Source: JAXMCI01 sp046349435
GTDB lineage: Bacteria; Pseudomonadota; Alphaproteobacteria; Dongiales; Dongiaceae
Assembly: GCA_046349435.1 (NCBI GenBank)
Contig: JAXMCI010000004.1
Location: 186,001-250,000 of the forward strand
DNA length: 64,000 nt
Direction of reading: 5' to 3'
This document shows positions 8,936 to 17,998 of the stretch, one piece after another. How positions within the stretch are numbered: position 1 is the stretch's first letter; each line of letters begins with the position of its first letter. The position numbers were made by a program, and so were the translations under genes. The notes under the pieces are model-generated. The model ran no database searches. It saw only the letters and a list, made by a program, of their open reading frames with translations, and was not told the DNA's origin.

Positions 8936-9925
8936 ATGAAGATCGGCATCCTCGGCGCGGGCTTCATGGGCCTCACCCATGCCCAGTCCTATGCCAAGAT
9001 CCCCGGCGTCAGCATCGCGGCGGTATCCTCGCGCCATCTCGACAAGGCCGAGAAGCTCGCTGGCGCGTACGGCGCGCGCGCGACCACCGACGACCGCTCG
9101 ATCGTCGAGGACCCGTCGATCGACGCGATCAGCAACACGCTGCCGACGCACCTGCACGCGGACCTGACGATCGCCGCGCTCCGGGCCGGCAAGCACGTGC
9201 TGCTCGAGAAGCCGCTGGTGCTCCAGGCCGCCGACGCCGAGGGCATGCTCGCCGCCGTGCGCGAGACCAGCCGGATCCTGATGATCGCGCATGTCCTGCG
9301 CTTCTGGGGCGAGTACGTCTCGCTCGTCGAGCTCGTCCATTCCGGCAAGCTCGGCAAGCCGCTCTCGGCGACCGCGGCGCGGCTGTCGCAGCCGCCGGCC
9401 TGGTCGGACTGGCCGCTCGACCCGGCGATGAGCGGCGGCGCCGTGCTGGACCTCTGCGTCCACGATTTCGACACGCTCAACTGGCTGCTCGGCGCGCCGC
9501 GGTCGGTCTATGCCCGCGGCCGCGAGCGGCTGCCCGGCCTGTGGAACGACGTGCACGCGATCGTCGACTACGGCGCCGCCAACGGCATGGTCGATGGCTG
9601 CCTCGTGATGCCGCGGGACTGGCCGTTCACCTCGGCCCTGAAGGTGCTCTGCGAGGGCGGCGTGGTCGAGCTGCTGTTCCGCGCCGGCGGCGTCAGCGTC
9701 GAGATGGGCGGCGGCACGTCGCTGCTGGTGCACGAGCCCGGCAAGGCCTGGAAGCTGCCGCCCAAGCCCGGCAACGCCTACGACAACCAGGCCGAGTACT
9801 TCGTCGATTGCGTGCGCCGGGGCGTGCAGCCCGTGCTCGGCACGCCGGAGCAGGCGCGGCTCGCGGTGGCGGTGGCGAACGCGGCGCGGCGCTCGCTGGA
9901 GAGCGGCGAGGTGGCGAGGCTGTAG
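8936..9925 (+). CDS. Gfo/Idh/MocA-family oxidoreductase
   Basis: A 329-residue NAD(P)-dependent dehydrogenase. The N-terminal Rossmann motif is GILGAGFMG (4-12) and the family lysine motif EKP lies near residue 92. The C-terminal half has the beta-sheet fold region with DLCVHDFDTLNWLLG, where Asp and His typically contact substrate. The family oxidises or reduces sugars, inositols and related polyols. The ATG has a G-rich purine stretch nearby (AAGGCGAG). Sequence between it and the upstream oxidoreductase is intergenic repeat, so the single long open frame spanning both is an artefact. Confidence 0.88.
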   Translation: MKIGILGAGFMGLTHAQSYAKIPGVSIAAVSSRHLDKAEKLAGAYGARATTDDRSIVEDPSIDAISNTLPTHLHADLTIAALRAGKHVLLEKPLVLQAADAEGMLAAVRETSRILMIAHVLRFWGEYVSLVELVHSGKLGKPLSATAARLSQPPAWSDWPLDPAMSGGAVLDLCVHDFDTLNWLLGAPRSVYARGRERLPGLWNDVHAIVDYGAANGMVDGCLVMPRDWPFTSALKVLCEGGVVELLFRAGGVSVEMGGGTSLLVHEPGKAWKLPPKPGNAYDNQAEYFVDCVRRGVQPVLGTPEQARLAVAVANAARRSLESGEVARL

Positions 9926-10026
9926 TGGCTAAGCTCAGGGTCGAGCCCTTCCGGGCGCCGGTCGAGCCGGCACGAAGCGGTCCGGCGTCGGCCATCCGCA
10001 TCCTTCCGCGGAAATAGGGCCGCGCT

Positions 10027-11046
10027 CTAGCGCGCCGGCTCGCCGCCGGCGCGAATTCGACGCGAGAAGTCGGCCGCCATATCGGCGGCCCGGGCGCGCG
10101 CGTTGACGTGGGCCCGTTCCTGCAATTCCGCGAACGACAGGCCCTTCGCATCCAGCTTGCCCTGCTCGTACAGGTACTCCGGCACATGGCCGCTGGCCAG
10201 GATCTTCCAGCTCAACGGCACGCCCCCGGGGTTGACCCGGCTGTTCATCCAGATGCCGGTCGTGCAGTTGGTCGTCAGCGTGTTGTAGAACTCGGGTTGC
10301 GTCTGGAGCGCGTTGAGCTTGCGCATGTACTCCAGGAACAGCCGCCGCTTGGCCTCGATCGAAGAATCGGTCCGATAGACGTACACGTCCTCCGGCGGAT
10401 CGCGGCGATAGTTGGTGCGCAACCGGATGACGTCGCGCTCGTCGGCCACGATGTAGATGAGCTCGTACTGCCGGAAGAGGCCCTTGAGCGTCGAGTAGGT
10501 CTCTCCTTTCGGCTTGCGGACCTCGATGGAGATCGCCAGGTAGTCGCCCGTGGCAAAGCCGAAGCTGACGAAAACATGGGCGATCGCCGGCCCCATCCAG
10601 TAGGAGGTGACGATGTCCAGCGATCGCAGCTCCCGCAGATCGAACGTCTTGTCGTAATAGGCGGGCGTGTAGTCGGTCTCGCTCCGGTAATCGAAGTTCC
10701 GGATGTTGTGAACGGTGACCTTGTCGCCGTCGATGGTGGCGCGGGCGAGCACCGCCAGATCCGTCTGCCAGTTGCGGTCGTTGGTCGGCTCGAGGCCCCA
10801 CCACCGCACCGCGAGGCCCGCACAGAGCACGACATAGACGCCGATCGCACGCCAGCGCCACCGGCGCACGAAAAGCGCCACCAGCGTCGCCACCCCAGCC
10901 AGGGCGAAGCCGGCCACCAGCCCCGCGCGCAACAGGCTGCCGCGTGGCCCCGCATAGTCGAGGAAGAGGGCGCCCCAGGTCCCGGTCCCGGCAACCAGGA
11001 GAGCCAGGGCGGCAAGCCCGGCAGCCCTGGCCAATCGTTGGAGCAT
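10027..11046 (-). CDS. DUF4105-domain envelope protein
   Basis: A 339-residue protein with three predicted membrane segments in the first 95 residues, then a soluble domain of about 240 residues. The features TNCTTGIWMN and GHVPEYLYEQGKLD match the DUF4105 (Lnb N-terminal periplasmic) family, whose biochemical role is not established. The TTNC cysteine and surrounding polar residues are the most conserved part. I chose the ATG just before a basic and hydrophobic run; upstream in-frame starts would overlap the stop of the preceding gene. It sits 31 bases behind the hydrolase gene and is probably cotranscribed with it. Confidence 0.8.
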   Translation of the reverse strand: MLQRLARAAGLAALALLVAGTGTWGALFLDYAGPRGSLLRAGLVAGFALAGVATLVALFVRRWRWRAIGVYVVLCAGLAVRWWGLEPTNDRNWQTDLAVLARATIDGDKVTVHNIRNFDYRSETDYTPAYYDKTFDLRELRSLDIVTSYWMGPAIAHVFVSFGFATGDYLAISIEVRKPKGETYSTLKGLFRQYELIYIVADERDVIRLRTNYRRDPPEDVYVYRTDSSIEAKRRLFLEYMRKLNALQTQPEFYNTLTTNCTTGIWMNSRVNPGGVPLSWKILASGHVPEYLYEQGKLDAKGLSFAELQERAHVNARARAADMAADFSRRIRAGGEPAR

Positions 11047-11077
11047 GCCGCGCACGGTCTCGCTCTGCCGTTCCCGG

Positions 11078-12427
11078 CTAGTGCGCCGCGCCGCTGGCGC
11101 CTTTCGCCGGTATTCGCCAGAAGGGCTTCTCATCCGGTTCCAGCGCCCGGCCGGGGTCGTCGGGACCGAGCCCGTAGCGCAGCAATGCGACCAGATCGGA
11201 GCTGACCTCGGGATTGGTGACGAAGTAGCTGTGGCCGATCAGGTCGGTCTTGCCCTGAACCTCTATGACGTCGACGAACCCGATCGCGCGCAGGTGCTCG
11301 AGCTGGTCCGGCGTGAACGAGCCCTTCTCCATGCGCCCGAGCCTGACAAGGCTGCCGAACAGCCAGCCGGACGTGGCGAGCGCCTTGTCCTCGGGCGAGA
11401 CGTAGAGCGTGGTGTGAACCTGCTGGGTCTCCAGGACCACCCTCGGGTTCGGCGCCGGGCCGTAGGGTATGTCGGGGTCGGACCACACCTTGAAGACCTT
11501 GGCGACGGCGACATCGGGATCGAGGTCAGGAGCCATCAGCACGACGTTGGCGACCTTGAAGCGCTGCGCGATGGTGGTTTGCTGCATGTAGGCCTCGACG
11601 TTCAGGTCGGACAATGCCGCCAGCAGGATGTCCGTCCCGCGGCTGTGGGCGATCAGGTGAATCTTCTGCAGCCCGGGGGTCCCGGCGATCGCCCGGATCG
11701 TCTTGCGCAGGTGCTCGACGGCAAACAAGCTCGACTCGTAGTCCTCCTCGTACCCGAACAGCACTCCGCGCGTCCCGGCCGCGGGCCAGGTGAATATCCC
11801 GCACACGAACTCGCGGCCGAGGAAGTGGCACAGCTCGCCCATCGTCAGCGCTGCATCCTGAAAGGTGTTGTCGACGCCGTGAACGAACAGCACGACCTCC
11901 TTGCGAGGGCTGGCGGCGAGGCGCCGCGCGACCTCGGCCTGCAGGGCCCGCGTGGCGGCCTCGTGCGCATCGACGACCGCGGGGGCACGCGTGAGCCCGG
12001 CTCCGGTCACGGCGAGCCCGTAGGGAATCGGCGGGAACCGCCCGATCTCCCGTGTCGGCCCGAGCGTGAGGTCGATCGAAGGCGTCCGCTCGGGCTCCAG
12101 GCTCTGCTTCGCCAGCGCGTCCCACGTCATGCCCTCGCCGAACAGGACTGTCGTCGAGCCGAATGCCTCCGAGCGCGACCGCTCCGATGTGTACGGCTCC
12201 GGCTGGTCGGGACCCTGGGCCGGGGCGCGGTCGGTGATGTACAGCAGGTCCAGAGGGGGAGTCCGGAGAGCCGCGGTCTCCTCGGTGAACAGCGGCTTTG
12301 CCTGCGCCCCGGTATATAGCGACGGCGTCGGCATCATCGGATGCGTGCCTGTGCATCCGGCGAGGCCGAGCAGCCCGGCGAGCGCAATCGCCGTCGGGAA
12401 GCGGGTCGCGGGCATCGACCAGATCAT
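11078..12427 (-). CDS. DUF900-type alpha/beta hydrolase lipoprotein
   Basis: A protein of about 449 residues. It has a lipoprotein signal (ATRFPTAIALAGLLGLAGC), DLLYITDR, a lipase-like core EVVLFVHGVDNTF, and a nucleophile elbow AHSRGTD near residue 265. This is the DUF900 branch of alpha/beta hydrolases, whose substrates are unknown. The open frame extends about 94 codons upstream and encodes another hydrophobic stretch. A lipobox in mid-protein would be odd, so I start at the ATG shortly before the lipoprotein signal. A second ATG lies four codons in. Confidence 0.8.
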   Translation of the reverse strand: MIWSMPATRFPTAIALAGLLGLAGCTGTHPMMPTPSLYTGAQAKPLFTEETAALRTPPLDLLYITDRAPAQGPDQPEPYTSERSRSEAFGSTTVLFGEGMTWDALAKQSLEPERTPSIDLTLGPTREIGRFPPIPYGLAVTGAGLTRAPAVVDAHEAATRALQAEVARRLAASPRKEVVLFVHGVDNTFQDAALTMGELCHFLGREFVCGIFTWPAAGTRGVLFGYEEDYESSLFAVEHLRKTIRAIAGTPGLQKIHLIAHSRGTDILLAALSDLNVEAYMQQTTIAQRFKVANVVLMAPDLDPDVAVAKVFKVWSDPDIPYGPAPNPRVVLETQQVHTTLYVSPEDKALATSGWLFGSLVRLGRMEKGSFTPDQLEHLRAIGFVDVIEVQGKTDLIGHSYFVTNPEVSSDLVALLRYGLGPDDPGRALEPDEKPFWRIPAKGASGAAH

Positions 12428-12786
12428 GTCGGCAGCGCAGGTGATCCTGTCCGCGGTGACGCGGGTCCAGCGGATGGCTGGAAGCCTTGCCGCCCGGAAC
12501 ATTGCGATGAGCCCGACGAGTCCGCTGAGCAGCAGAAGGCAGCCGACATGGAGGCCGGCGGCGAGCGTTGCGGCGGCCCGCGCAGCGAGGATGGCAATGC
12601 CGGGAACGATGGTGACTGCGCCCTCAAGGAGGAAGCGGCGCCGGCGAGTACCAGGCACCTCCCCGGCCGCATTCTGCGTCGCGTGCGGACCTGGACCGTG
12701 GGGCACCATCTGATCGTCCCTGTTGACGGATCGGCGGCCGGCCGCCGGCGCGGCCGGCCGCTGTTGTCGGGTTGCCTCGACGGTCG
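12428..12786. other. Gap between sulfatase and hydrolase genes
   Basis: It is open on the minus strand in frame with the hydrolase gene and encodes a 40-residue hydrophobic stretch, so part of it could be an N-terminal extension or a small membrane protein. A long GC-only palindrome around 12732-12762 (GCGGCCGGCCGC arms) lies just after the sulfatase stop. It could end that transcript, although no T-run follows. Confidence 0.35.
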
Positions 12787-14415
12787 CTACTGCGCCCCGG
12801 TGTTCCCGCTCAGCTCCTGCATCACCTGGTCCATGTTGAAGCTCGCCGCCTTCTGGCGCTGCGGGTAGTCCTTGAACGTCGTCAGGAACTGGCCGACATA
12901 TTGCTGCGCCGGGACGAGCAGGAAGACGTGATCGATCAGCCAGTCGTAGTAGGTGTTCGAGGTGATGTCCGCCCGCTCATAGGGGTCCGTGCGCAGGTTG
13001 AAGATCTTCGGCACCCGCAGGTTGACGAACGGCTCCGCCCAGATGCGCATCGTCCCCGGCACCCGCTGCTCCAGGAACACGATCTTCCAGTTGTCGTAGC
13101 GCAGGCCGGTGAGCTGCTGGTCGTCGTTGACGTAGAAGAACGAGTCCCGCGGGTCCTTCGCCGTCTGGCCGGTCAGATAGGGCACCAGGTTGTAGCCGTC
13201 GAGATGGACCTTGTAGGTCATGTCGCCGACCTGGTCGCCCTTCAGCAGCTTCTCCGTCACCTGGGGGTCGCCGGCGACCGCCAGCAGGGTCGGCAGCCAG
13301 TCGAGGTGCGAGACGATCTCGTTCGACACGCTGCCGGCCGGAATCTTGCCCGGCCAGCGAACCAGGGCGGGCACCCGGTAGGCTCCCTCCCAGTTCGAGT
13401 TCTTCTCGTTGCGGAACGGCGTCATCGCGCCGTCCGGCCAGCTGTTCATGTGCGGCCCGTTGTCGGTGCCGTACATCACGAAGGTGTTGCTCGCAATTCC
13501 CAGCTCGTCCAGCGCGTTGAGGATCGTACCGACGTTCCTGTCGTGATCGATCATGGTGTCGTGGTACGGGCTCTGCCAGCGCCCGGCCTGGCCGAGGCTC
13601 TCCGGCTTGGTGTGGGTGCGCAGGTGCATGTGGGTGGTGTTGACCCACAGGAAGAACGGCTTGCCGGCCTTGCTCTGCCGCTGCATGAAGTCCACGGCGC
13701 GATTGGTGATGTCGTCGTCGATCGTCACCATCCGCTCCTTGGTCAGCGGGCCGGTGTCGACGCAGACCTGCTTGCCGACCTTGCCGAAGCGCGGGTCGAC
13801 GGTCGGATCGTCCTTGTCGCTGGCCTTGCAGTCCAGCACGCCCCGCGGGCCGAACTTGGCGCGGAAGGCGGGATCCCTGGGATAGTCCGGCAGCTGCGGC
13901 TCCTCCTCCGCGTTCAGGTGGTAGAGGTTGCCGTAGAACTCGTCGAACCCGTGCACGGTCGGCAGGTACTCGTTGCGGTCGCCGAGATGGTTCTTGCCGA
14001 ACTGCCCGGTGGCGTAGCCGAGCGGCTTGAGCAGCTCGGCGATCGTCGGGTCCTCCTTCTGCAGCCCGACCGTGGCCCCCGGCAGGCCGACCTTGGTCAG
14101 GCCGGTGCGCAGGCCGCTCTGGCCGGTGATGAAGGAGGCCCGGCCGGCCGTGCAGCTCTGCTCCCCGTAATAGTCGGTGAACATCATGCCTTCCTTGGCG
14201 ACGCGGTCGATGTTGGGCGTCTGGTAGCCCATCAGCCCGCGCGAATAGGCGCTGACGTTCGACTGGCCGATGTCGTCACCCCAGATGATCACGATGTTCG
14301 GCCTGTCGGCCGCTCGCGCCGGCGCGGCGACGGCGGCGAGAGCCACCATGGCGAGCGCGGCCGTCGTGGTGGCGCGCCACAGGGCCGTCCTTGTTGCTTG
14401 GTATCGTTGTCTCAC
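12787..14415 (-). CDS. Arylsulfatase-type sulfatase, exported
   Basis: A 542-residue protein with a Sec signal ending PARA, then the sulfatase N-terminal metal site (IIWGDDIG). The modification motif CTAGR has Cys88 in position for conversion to formylglycine, with Ala at the usual Pro/Ala position. Also seen are KNHLGD and TDNGPH. Such enzymes hydrolyse sulfate esters in the periplasm and need a formylglycine-generating enzyme or anSME, neither of which is in this window. I chose the GTG that has GGAGG nine bases before it and is followed by a proper signal peptide; the upstream frame looks non-coding. It is 92 bases behind the 5'-nucleotidase gene. Confidence 0.9.
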   Translation of the reverse strand: MRQRYQATRTALWRATTTAALAMVALAAVAAPARAADRPNIVIIWGDDIGQSNVSAYSRGLMGYQTPNIDRVAKEGMMFTDYYGEQSCTAGRASFITGQSGLRTGLTKVGLPGATVGLQKEDPTIAELLKPLGYATGQFGKNHLGDRNEYLPTVHGFDEFYGNLYHLNAEEEPQLPDYPRDPAFRAKFGPRGVLDCKASDKDDPTVDPRFGKVGKQVCVDTGPLTKERMVTIDDDITNRAVDFMQRQSKAGKPFFLWVNTTHMHLRTHTKPESLGQAGRWQSPYHDTMIDHDRNVGTILNALDELGIASNTFVMYGTDNGPHMNSWPDGAMTPFRNEKNSNWEGAYRVPALVRWPGKIPAGSVSNEIVSHLDWLPTLLAVAGDPQVTEKLLKGDQVGDMTYKVHLDGYNLVPYLTGQTAKDPRDSFFYVNDDQQLTGLRYDNWKIVFLEQRVPGTMRIWAEPFVNLRVPKIFNLRTDPYERADITSNTYYDWLIDHVFLLVPAQQYVGQFLTTFKDYPQRQKAASFNMDQVMQELSGNTGAQ

Positions 14416-14507
14416 GGCTCTTTCCTCCGCTGGGCTGCAGGGCATTGGACTGGTCGTCTCGACGGGACCCCCGGCGCATGACCGACATTCGCTGAACCGG
14501 GGCTTGG

Positions 14508-16490
14508 TCACCCCATCCTGATTGCGCGCACCTCCGCGGCGGCACCGTCGACCGGGATCGTCGGCAGATCGCCCGGGCTCCTGGGGGGCAGGCTTCGGAT
14601 GTGATCCATGATCGCCTGCCATTCCTTGATCTCGCGGACGGCGGCGCCCATGGTCCCGGTCGCGACGCTGCTCCTGTCGGTGGTGCCCGGCGGCGGCAGC
14701 AGGTAGGGCGTGTCCTCGCGCGGGTCGTCGAGCGCCTCGACTCTCGACTTGAGGGGCTGCCCGTCCTTGTTCTTGGGCACGACCGCCAGCTTGCCCTTGG
14801 TGTATCTCGGGATGGCCACGATGATCAGGCCGAGATAGAGCGGGCAGGTGAGGCTGTAGAGCCGCTCGTCCTTCCCGGTGATGTCGATCGCGCGGTAGCC
14901 GCGCTCGATGTCTCCCAGCTCGATGGCCGTCACGACGTCGAGCTTCGGGCGCGACGGGTCGTAGCGGAACCTCATGCCGGAGGAGCGCGGGAAGTACTCG
15001 CCGGGGTGGGCCGGGTTGTCGACGAGGAAGAACTCGAGCAGGTGCTTCAGCTCCCGGCCGTCGAAGTAGCCGGTCACCAGCGCGCTGCCGGCCGTCGGAT
15101 CGACGACGCCGGCGCCGAGCGGGGCGACGGCGAACACGTCGTAGACCGTCTGCACGCCCGACTGGCCGCGCGTGAGACCGGCGCGCATCAGTCCGTTGGC
15201 GGTGAAGCCGATCTCGGCCTTGGTGGCGTTCCGGAAGGCGTCCGTGACGAGGTTGGCAAGGGGCGTGCTGGCGGCAATGTCCGCGAAGCTGTTCGGCAGG
15301 TCCCGCGGCACCAGCGCCAGCGGCTGGTCGATGCGGTAGCCGCGGGACTGGAACACGTCGGCGGTGACGCTCTTCTTGAGGCCCTCGATCCGGTCGGCGA
15401 CGGTGCGGTCGCCGGCGATGGTGTCGTCGATCGGGTGGAGCCGGTAGGACTCGACCGTCAGCTTGCCGCCCTGCAGCGCGACCACCAGCTCGCCGAGGTT
15501 CTCGCCCTGCTTGCCGGTCTGGACGACGGGCGTGCGGTCGTTGACGACGATCGCCTCGGTCAGCTCGGTATGGCTGTGGCCGCCGATCACCACGTCGATG
15601 CCCGGCACGGCGCGGGCCAGGCGCACATCGTCGCCGTCGGTGAACCGGCCGTCCGGTCCCTTCTCCAGCCCGCCATGACTGAGGCAGATGACGACGTCCA
15701 CCTTCTCCGTCTCGCGGAGGACCTTCACGATCTCCCGGGCCGTCTCGATGGCATCCGGGAACGAGGCCGCGCCGCCGGTGGTGTAGAAGAGGGCTTCCTT
15801 GCCGAGCAGCCCGAAGATGCCGAACCGGATCCCGCTGCGCTCGATCACCAGGTGGCGGCGGATCAGGCCCGCCCCGGCCAGGCGCTGGAGATCGGCAAGC
15901 GTGGGATCGCTTCCCGAGAAGTCGCTGTTGGCGGCGAGGATCGCCGGGATCGGGCCGGCCCGGCTGGCGGAGTCGATCGCCTTGCCCAGGCCGTCGGGCC
16001 CGAGGTCGAACTCGTGGTTGCCGAAGGTGGTGGCGTCGTATCCCATCAGGGACATCAGCTGCAGCTCGCCGCCGGTCTCGCGGCTGGCGGCGCCGAACGC
16101 CGTGCCCATGCTGTAGTCGCCGGCGTCGAGCACCAGCACGGGTCCCCGATCCCGGCCCGCCTCCCGTCGCCTGGCGATCAGCGCGGCCAGGCGCGCATAG
16201 CCGCCCCGCGTCCGGTCGTTGTTGAGCTCGAACGGCGAGTAGTCCGAGGCCGGGCCCAGCCCGATGAAGGCCGAGTGCATGTCGTTGGTGTGCAGGATGG
16301 TGAAGCTCTTCCTGGCTTCTTCCGCGGCCGCGGGTGATCCTGCCAGGATCGTCGCGCCGACCGCCAGGAAACCGGCCAGGACGTCGCGACGAGAGGGTGC
16401 TTCCCCCGGGCTCGCGGTCGGGATCGCGCTGTCGCGCGCGACCGCGGCCGGCTGCAGATGGGCCGTGCCCTCGCGCTCACGTGACGTCAT
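14508..16490 (-). CDS. 5'-nucleotidase/UshA-type metallophosphatase, Tat-exported
   Basis: A 660-residue protein with a twin-arginine signal (SRRDVLAGF, Arg34-Arg35). The dinuclear-metal phosphoesterase motifs are HTNDMHSAF, DAGDYSMGTAF, GNHEFD, SHGG and GGHSHT. The C-terminal 5'-nucleotidase domain contains NLVTDAFR and GLMRAGLTRG. Members hydrolyse nucleotides or other phosphate esters in the periplasm. The ATG overlaps the stop of a 7-codon open frame that has its own GAGGAA box. It leads a minus-strand series with the sulfatase and is divergent from an AraC regulator, which suggests a phosphate- and sulfate-ester scavenging unit. Confidence 0.9.
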   Translation of the reverse strand: MTSREREGTAHLQPAAVARDSAIPTASPGEAPSRRDVLAGFLAVGATILAGSPAAAEEARKSFTILHTNDMHSAFIGLGPASDYSPFELNNDRTRGGYARLAALIARRREAGRDRGPVLVLDAGDYSMGTAFGAASRETGGELQLMSLMGYDATTFGNHEFDLGPDGLGKAIDSASRAGPIPAILAANSDFSGSDPTLADLQRLAGAGLIRRHLVIERSGIRFGIFGLLGKEALFYTTGGAASFPDAIETAREIVKVLRETEKVDVVICLSHGGLEKGPDGRFTDGDDVRLARAVPGIDVVIGGHSHTELTEAIVVNDRTPVVQTGKQGENLGELVVALQGGKLTVESYRLHPIDDTIAGDRTVADRIEGLKKSVTADVFQSRGYRIDQPLALVPRDLPNSFADIAASTPLANLVTDAFRNATKAEIGFTANGLMRAGLTRGQSGVQTVYDVFAVAPLGAGVVDPTAGSALVTGYFDGRELKHLLEFFLVDNPAHPGEYFPRSSGMRFRYDPSRPKLDVVTAIELGDIERGYRAIDITGKDERLYSLTCPLYLGLIIVAIPRYTKGKLAVVPKNKDGQPLKSRVEALDDPREDTPYLLPPPGTTDRSSVATGTMGAAVREIKEWQAIMDHIRSLPPRSPGDLPTIPVDGAAAEVRAIRMG

Positions 16491-16906
16491 GCTCTCAACG
16501 ACATCGACATGGGATTCCTCAGCTCACCGGGCGCGGTCGCCACCGCAGGATTGCCGGCAGGCGGTGCCGGAGCATGTCATGCTTTCCCTTGCAATCTGGG
16601 ATGGGCCGCCTGCGCGCGCATTGATCCCGATCAACCGGCTTCCGCGAGGCAGCACTCCGGCTCGAGCTTCTCCGGGCCGAACCGGCGGAACCAGGCGCCG
16701 GCCCCGTCACCGAGCAGGACTGCTCCCGTTCATCCCATCTAGCGGGAGAGGCGAGCGTTCGGCAACTCACCGAGCGCATACCCTGCTCATTGACCGCAGC
16801 TTTTTTTGGACTAGCCTCGTCCGGTCCGGAGAGGACGTGCGCATCTTCTCTCCGGCCGTGCGCCCTCCGCCGGCGGGCAGCACCGCGACCGGGCGGAGGC
16901 GGACAA
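16491..16906. other. Divergent control region between 5'-nucleotidase and AraC genes
   Basis: About 416 bases with no supported gene. The part nearest the AraC gene is relatively A/T-rich (CATTGACCGCAG and a run of eight T at 16801-16808) and is the likeliest promoter site. A 7-codon minus-strand frame with a Shine-Dalgarno box ends at the nucleotidase start. No clear -35/-10 pair or operator was identified. Confidence 0.4.
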
Positions 16907-17878
16907 GTGTCGGCTCCTTTGCAGAAATTTCAGGTCTTCGACACGCGCGATCCGGATGAGCTTGCAGCCGGGCTCGGCCGGTTTTTCGGCCGTGTCCGGC
17001 TCGACTTGCGCGGCCGGAACGCAAAATTCCATGGCCGCCTGCGCTATCTCGCCCTTGGCGATGTCGGGATCATCCATGGACAGTACGACACGGGATTGCA
17101 CGCCCGATTCCCCGATTTCAGTGCCTTCGCCGGGAGCCCGGCCCCGCTCAGGGGCGCCGGCGCGCACAATATCGGCGGCCGGGACGTGACCGTGTCGAAG
17201 GACTGCGGCACCATCGTCTCCCCCGGCGACGTCACGCTGCACTACGGCCCCCGGTTCGCGCACCTCAGCATGTCGGTGCGGCCGGCCGCGCTGATGGGCA
17301 AGCTCGTCGCCGCGGTCGGCGACCTGCGCCTCGGTCCGCTGCAGTTCGACCCGGGCCTCAACGGCCGTGATCCCGAGGCGAAGCGGCTGGAGCGGTTGCT
17401 CCAGTTCGTCGCGACGGAGGTCGAGCAGTCCTGGCCCATGCCGCCGATCATGCAGTCCGAGCTGCAGGGGGCATTGATGACGGCCCTCCTGCTGGCCAGC
17501 TCCAGCAACTATAGCGGGCTGCTGCGCGGCGAGCCCGTGGCGGCGGCGCCGTGGCAGGTTCGTCGCGCCGAGCAATTCATCGAGGCCAACTGGGACAAGC
17601 CGATCACGATCGAGGCGCTGACGGCTGCGACCCACGTCAGCGCCCGCAGCCTCTTCTCGTCCTTCAAGGCGGGCCGGGGATATTCGCCGATGGAGTTCGT
17701 CAAGCGCGTTCGTCTCGATCGCGCCTGCCAGAGATTGTCCAGGCCGGGCCCCGAGACGTCGGTGTCGGCGGTGGCCTTCGAATGCGGATTCGGCAATCCC
17801 GGTCATTTCGCCAAGGACTATCGCCAACGCTTCGGCGAGCTTCCGTCGGAGACGTTGAGGCGAGGCAGGGGCGGCTAG
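16907..17878 (+). CDS. AraC-family transcriptional regulator
   Basis: A 323-residue protein. The first 200 residues fit the AraC-binding-like cupin domain and the last 100 form the double helix-turn-helix. The latter shows HVSARSLFSSFKAGRGYSPMEF and the second helix region SVSAVAFECGFGNPGHFAKDYRQRFGELP (in segments). The start is a GTG behind GGAGG seven bases away; the longer in-frame ATG leaves a low-complexity, non-family leader. Its position opposite the 5'-nucleotidase gene makes that operon its probable target, by inference only. Confidence 0.88.
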   Translation: MSAPLQKFQVFDTRDPDELAAGLGRFFGRVRLDLRGRNAKFHGRLRYLALGDVGIIHGQYDTGLHARFPDFSAFAGSPAPLRGAGAHNIGGRDVTVSKDCGTIVSPGDVTLHYGPRFAHLSMSVRPAALMGKLVAAVGDLRLGPLQFDPGLNGRDPEAKRLERLLQFVATEVEQSWPMPPIMQSELQGALMTALLLASSSNYSGLLRGEPVAAAPWQVRRAEQFIEANWDKPITIEALTAATHVSARSLFSSFKAGRGYSPMEFVKRVRLDRACQRLSRPGPETSVSAVAFECGFGNPGHFAKDYRQRFGELPSETLRRGRGG

Positions 17879-17998
17879 ACCGGATCCTCCTCGTCGGCAG
17901 GGCTCTCGAACCCTCCTGTCGTCGGCGGCACGCCACCCCGCATCGATCGGCCTCCTGCGATCGGGCCTCGGCGGCCGCTGCGACGCGCGTACCCGGCG

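Noticed and set aside
6656..9925. One 1089-codon protein joining the flavin oxidoreductase and the Gfo/Idh enzyme
   Set aside because: The join passes through REP-like palindromes. A one-base correction near 8621 restores a normal stop for the first enzyme, and the second has its own ATG.
12428..12709. 94-codon N-terminal extension of the DUF900 hydrolase
   Set aside because: It would put the lipoprotein signal in mid-protein. I kept the shorter start but noted the hydrophobic stretch.
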